Positions 62,283-64,000 of a stretch of 64,000 nt of DNA are shown piece by piece. Under the pieces are notes generated by a model that saw only the letters and a list, made by a program, of their open reading frames with translations, was not told the DNA's origin and searched no databases. The stretch lies in contig NW_027183992.1 in NCBI RefSeq assembly GCF_041296385.1, forward strand, positions 62,001 through 126,000, given 5' to 3'. Every line of letters starts with the position of its first letter. The stretch's first letter is position 1. This DNA is from Aphelocoma coerulescens. Its lineage: Eukaryota > Chordata > Aves > Passeriformes > Corvidae. The position numbers were made by a program, and so were the translations under genes.

Positions 62283-63960
62283 CTAGCCCTGGTTATCATT
62301 CTTTCCCTGGGCATACATACTAGAGGTACCTTCGAGGGGATCTGACATATCATCCTCCCTTCTGTAATACCTGGCAGCTCGGTCACGGGAGGCTGAGGCT
62401 ACTTTCACCTTAGCGGAACCCCCTCGGTTAGTGCCTCCCTCCTTGAGTTCACGCACCCGCGCTGCCAGGACAGAGGTGGGTTTCCCATCCCACCTTCTCA
62501 TGTCTTCCCCATGCTCACACAGGAAAAACCACAGCTCAGCTCGTGGGGTGTACCCTCTCTCTCTAGCAGGGGGACGACGGGCTCTGACTTGGGGGCCTGT
62601 GACTCGCACTGGTGCCACACTGACTGACCTTCCTCATCTCCTCCATCTCCTCCCTCATTTCCTTCCTCATCTCCTTTATCTCCTCTTTGAGGTCCTGGAC
62701 CACAGCAGAGACATGAGTTTTCAGCGGGCCATTGACCATACTGTCATAATTCCTGAGCTTGTTGGCAACAGAGCCCACTGTTTCTCGGTTATTGTCAGCA
62801 TCAATGGTTGCAATGAAGGTGGTGTATTGCGATGGCCCTAGTCTTGCCAGGTTCCACATCATCTGTCCTGTGCACCTGACCTTATCGGGGTCATTACCGT
62901 GCTGTCCATCCCTCCCAAAGAGTACCTCTAATACTGCCACCTCTCTTAGCTGTTGGATCCCTTCCTCAAGTGTCTTCCACTGCATTCTATGATGGTACTC
63001 CTGCATTCTTTCTTTGTGAATGAACCTTTCTCTCACACTCATTAAGAGCCGCTCCCAGAGAGAAAGGGGCCCTGGCTGCCTCACAAATACCTGGTTCACA
63101 CCTGGGTCCTGGGTCAATGATCCCAGATACCTTGCCTCACCACTATCCAGTTGCACACTTGTGCCCATAAGGTCCCAAACCCGAAGCAGCCAGGTGGTAT
63201 AAGGCTCACGCCCCCTTTGCACAATGTCATCTCGCATACCACGGAGACTGTCGTACGACAGGGACTCAATGATGATTTCTGGCTCTGGCTCCCCTGCTGG
63301 TTGTGAGGGCCCTGGTTCCCCATCATCATTAACTGGTCGTACTGATTTGGTCTTACACTTCCTCCTTTGCACAGGGGCGACTGCTGCTGGCTGTGCTTGT
63401 CCTTGGGGTTCAGCTGAAACCTGGGTGGTTGTAACATCCGTGGGTTTCCACTGCTGCACTGTCAGACTCCCCCTCTTTGGGGCAGGGAGAGGTTTTTTCA
63501 CTAGCTGAGGAGGTATATTCCTTTAGCAATTGGCATATCCCCTGGTGCACCTGGCCCATCTCCTGGCATATCTCCTTGCGCACCTGGCCCATCCCCTGGC
63601 ACATCTCCTGCATCCCTTTCGCCAGTACCCCCACCCATTTCGGGTAGTCCATTTCTGAGGTGGGCTGTTGGGCGGTATCTGGCTGTGGGGGAGGGTCTCT
63701 AGTGTCTGGGGCTGTGTCAGGCTCTGGGGCTGAATCAGGCTCTGGGGTAGGATCTCTAGTGTCTAGGGCCGTGCCAGGTTCCGGGGCAGGATCAGGCTCT
63801 GGGGTAGGAACTCTACTCTCTGGGGCCATGTCAGGTTCTGGGGCAGGGTCAGGCTCTGGGGCAGGATCTCTAGTCTCTGGGGCTGGTGTCTGGGTAGTTA
63901 TCCAAGCCAATCTCAACTTATCCTTGAATGCGAAATAGAGTAGGCCTACCAGCAGCAGGT
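62283..63960 (-). pseudogene. ERVL gag region in three frame segments
   Basis: An N-terminal segment (63410-63916) carries a Pro-Glu-Pro-Asp repeat and a heptad-like Met/Gln/Gly stretch. A middle segment (62563-63501) looks like a matrix/capsid region with a coiled-coil-like EMRKEMREEMEEM. A C-terminal segment (62283-62618) ends just before protease. Two frame slips separate them. The gag call rests mainly on position and gene order. Confidence 0.7.
63680..63890 (-). repeat. Short repeat in ERVL gag encoding Pro-Glu-Pro-Asp
   Basis: Imperfect units of GGCAGGATCAGGCTCTGGGG type on plus, about 18-30 bp, in the N-terminal gag segment. Confidence 0.75.
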
Positions 63961-64000
63961 GGTTAGTATTCAGAGGGAATCTAAACCCTTCGAAAATTGA

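Larger units (their letters stand above)
58037..64000 (-). mobile_element. ERVL-type provirus, minus strand, 5' part beyond the window
   Basis: From right to left it has gag, protease, a long pol and a 3' LTR. No env is seen between pol and LTR, as expected for ERVL. It is far better preserved than the provirus it interrupts, so it is the younger insertion. The left flank is AAAGAC; the matching target-site copy would lie outside the window. Confidence 0.85.

Overview
This window looks like a GC-rich microchromosome segment of a bird, probably a passerine. It carries a short, conserved gene pair split by very long tandem-repeat introns, followed by nested avian-type endogenous retroviruses. 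All calls come from reading the sequence; no search was run, and the homologies rest on my recollection of vertebrate proteins.

Layout. (1) 1-1.7 kb: C-rich minisatellites with no recognisable gene. (2) 2.5-26.9 kb, minus strand: ACTMAP (C19orf54, actin maturation protease), six coding exons recognised by homology and splice sites. Its introns and terminal exon are filled with a different minisatellite each. Two reading-frame slips are present, one of them at a homopolymer. (3) 26.9-27.1 kb: compact CpG-rich bidirectional promoter with four ATTGG (inverted CCAAT) boxes. (4) 27.1-51.4 kb, plus strand: SNRPA (U1A protein of U1 snRNP). All six coding exons are intact, with GT-AG junctions in correct phase, giving 283 codons. 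The 3' region ends at an AATAAA at 51381. (5) 51.4-52.1 kb: low-complexity tail. (6) 52.1 kb to the end: a decayed class II (betaretrovirus-like) provirus on plus, with a tRNA-Lys primer site and a dUTPase domain. It is interrupted by a solo LTR and by a fairly young ERVL provirus on minus that runs off the right edge.

The head-to-head ACTMAP-SNRPA order matches human 19q13.2. Human SNRPA is followed by MIA, which I do not see here.

Main discoveries. First, the U1A autoregulatory polyadenylation-inhibition element (PIE: an ATTGTAC box and an ATTGCAC box) is present in eight copies in the 3' region of SNRPA, both boxes unchanged in every copy. The last copy is 34 nt before the poly(A) signal, and a single perfect U1 snRNA-complementary site (CAGGTAAGT) lies about 400 nt upstream of the first. 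Second, many of the tandem arrays are seeded at exon borders, so real splice sites and the ACTMAP 3' end are followed or preceded by ladders of near-copies: 11 of the exon 3 donor, 6 of the exon 4 donor, about 18 of the exon 1 donor, 7 of the exon 2 acceptor, and roughly a dozen of the ACTMAP terminal-exon end with its AATAAA. Several decoy donors would add coding sequence in frame.
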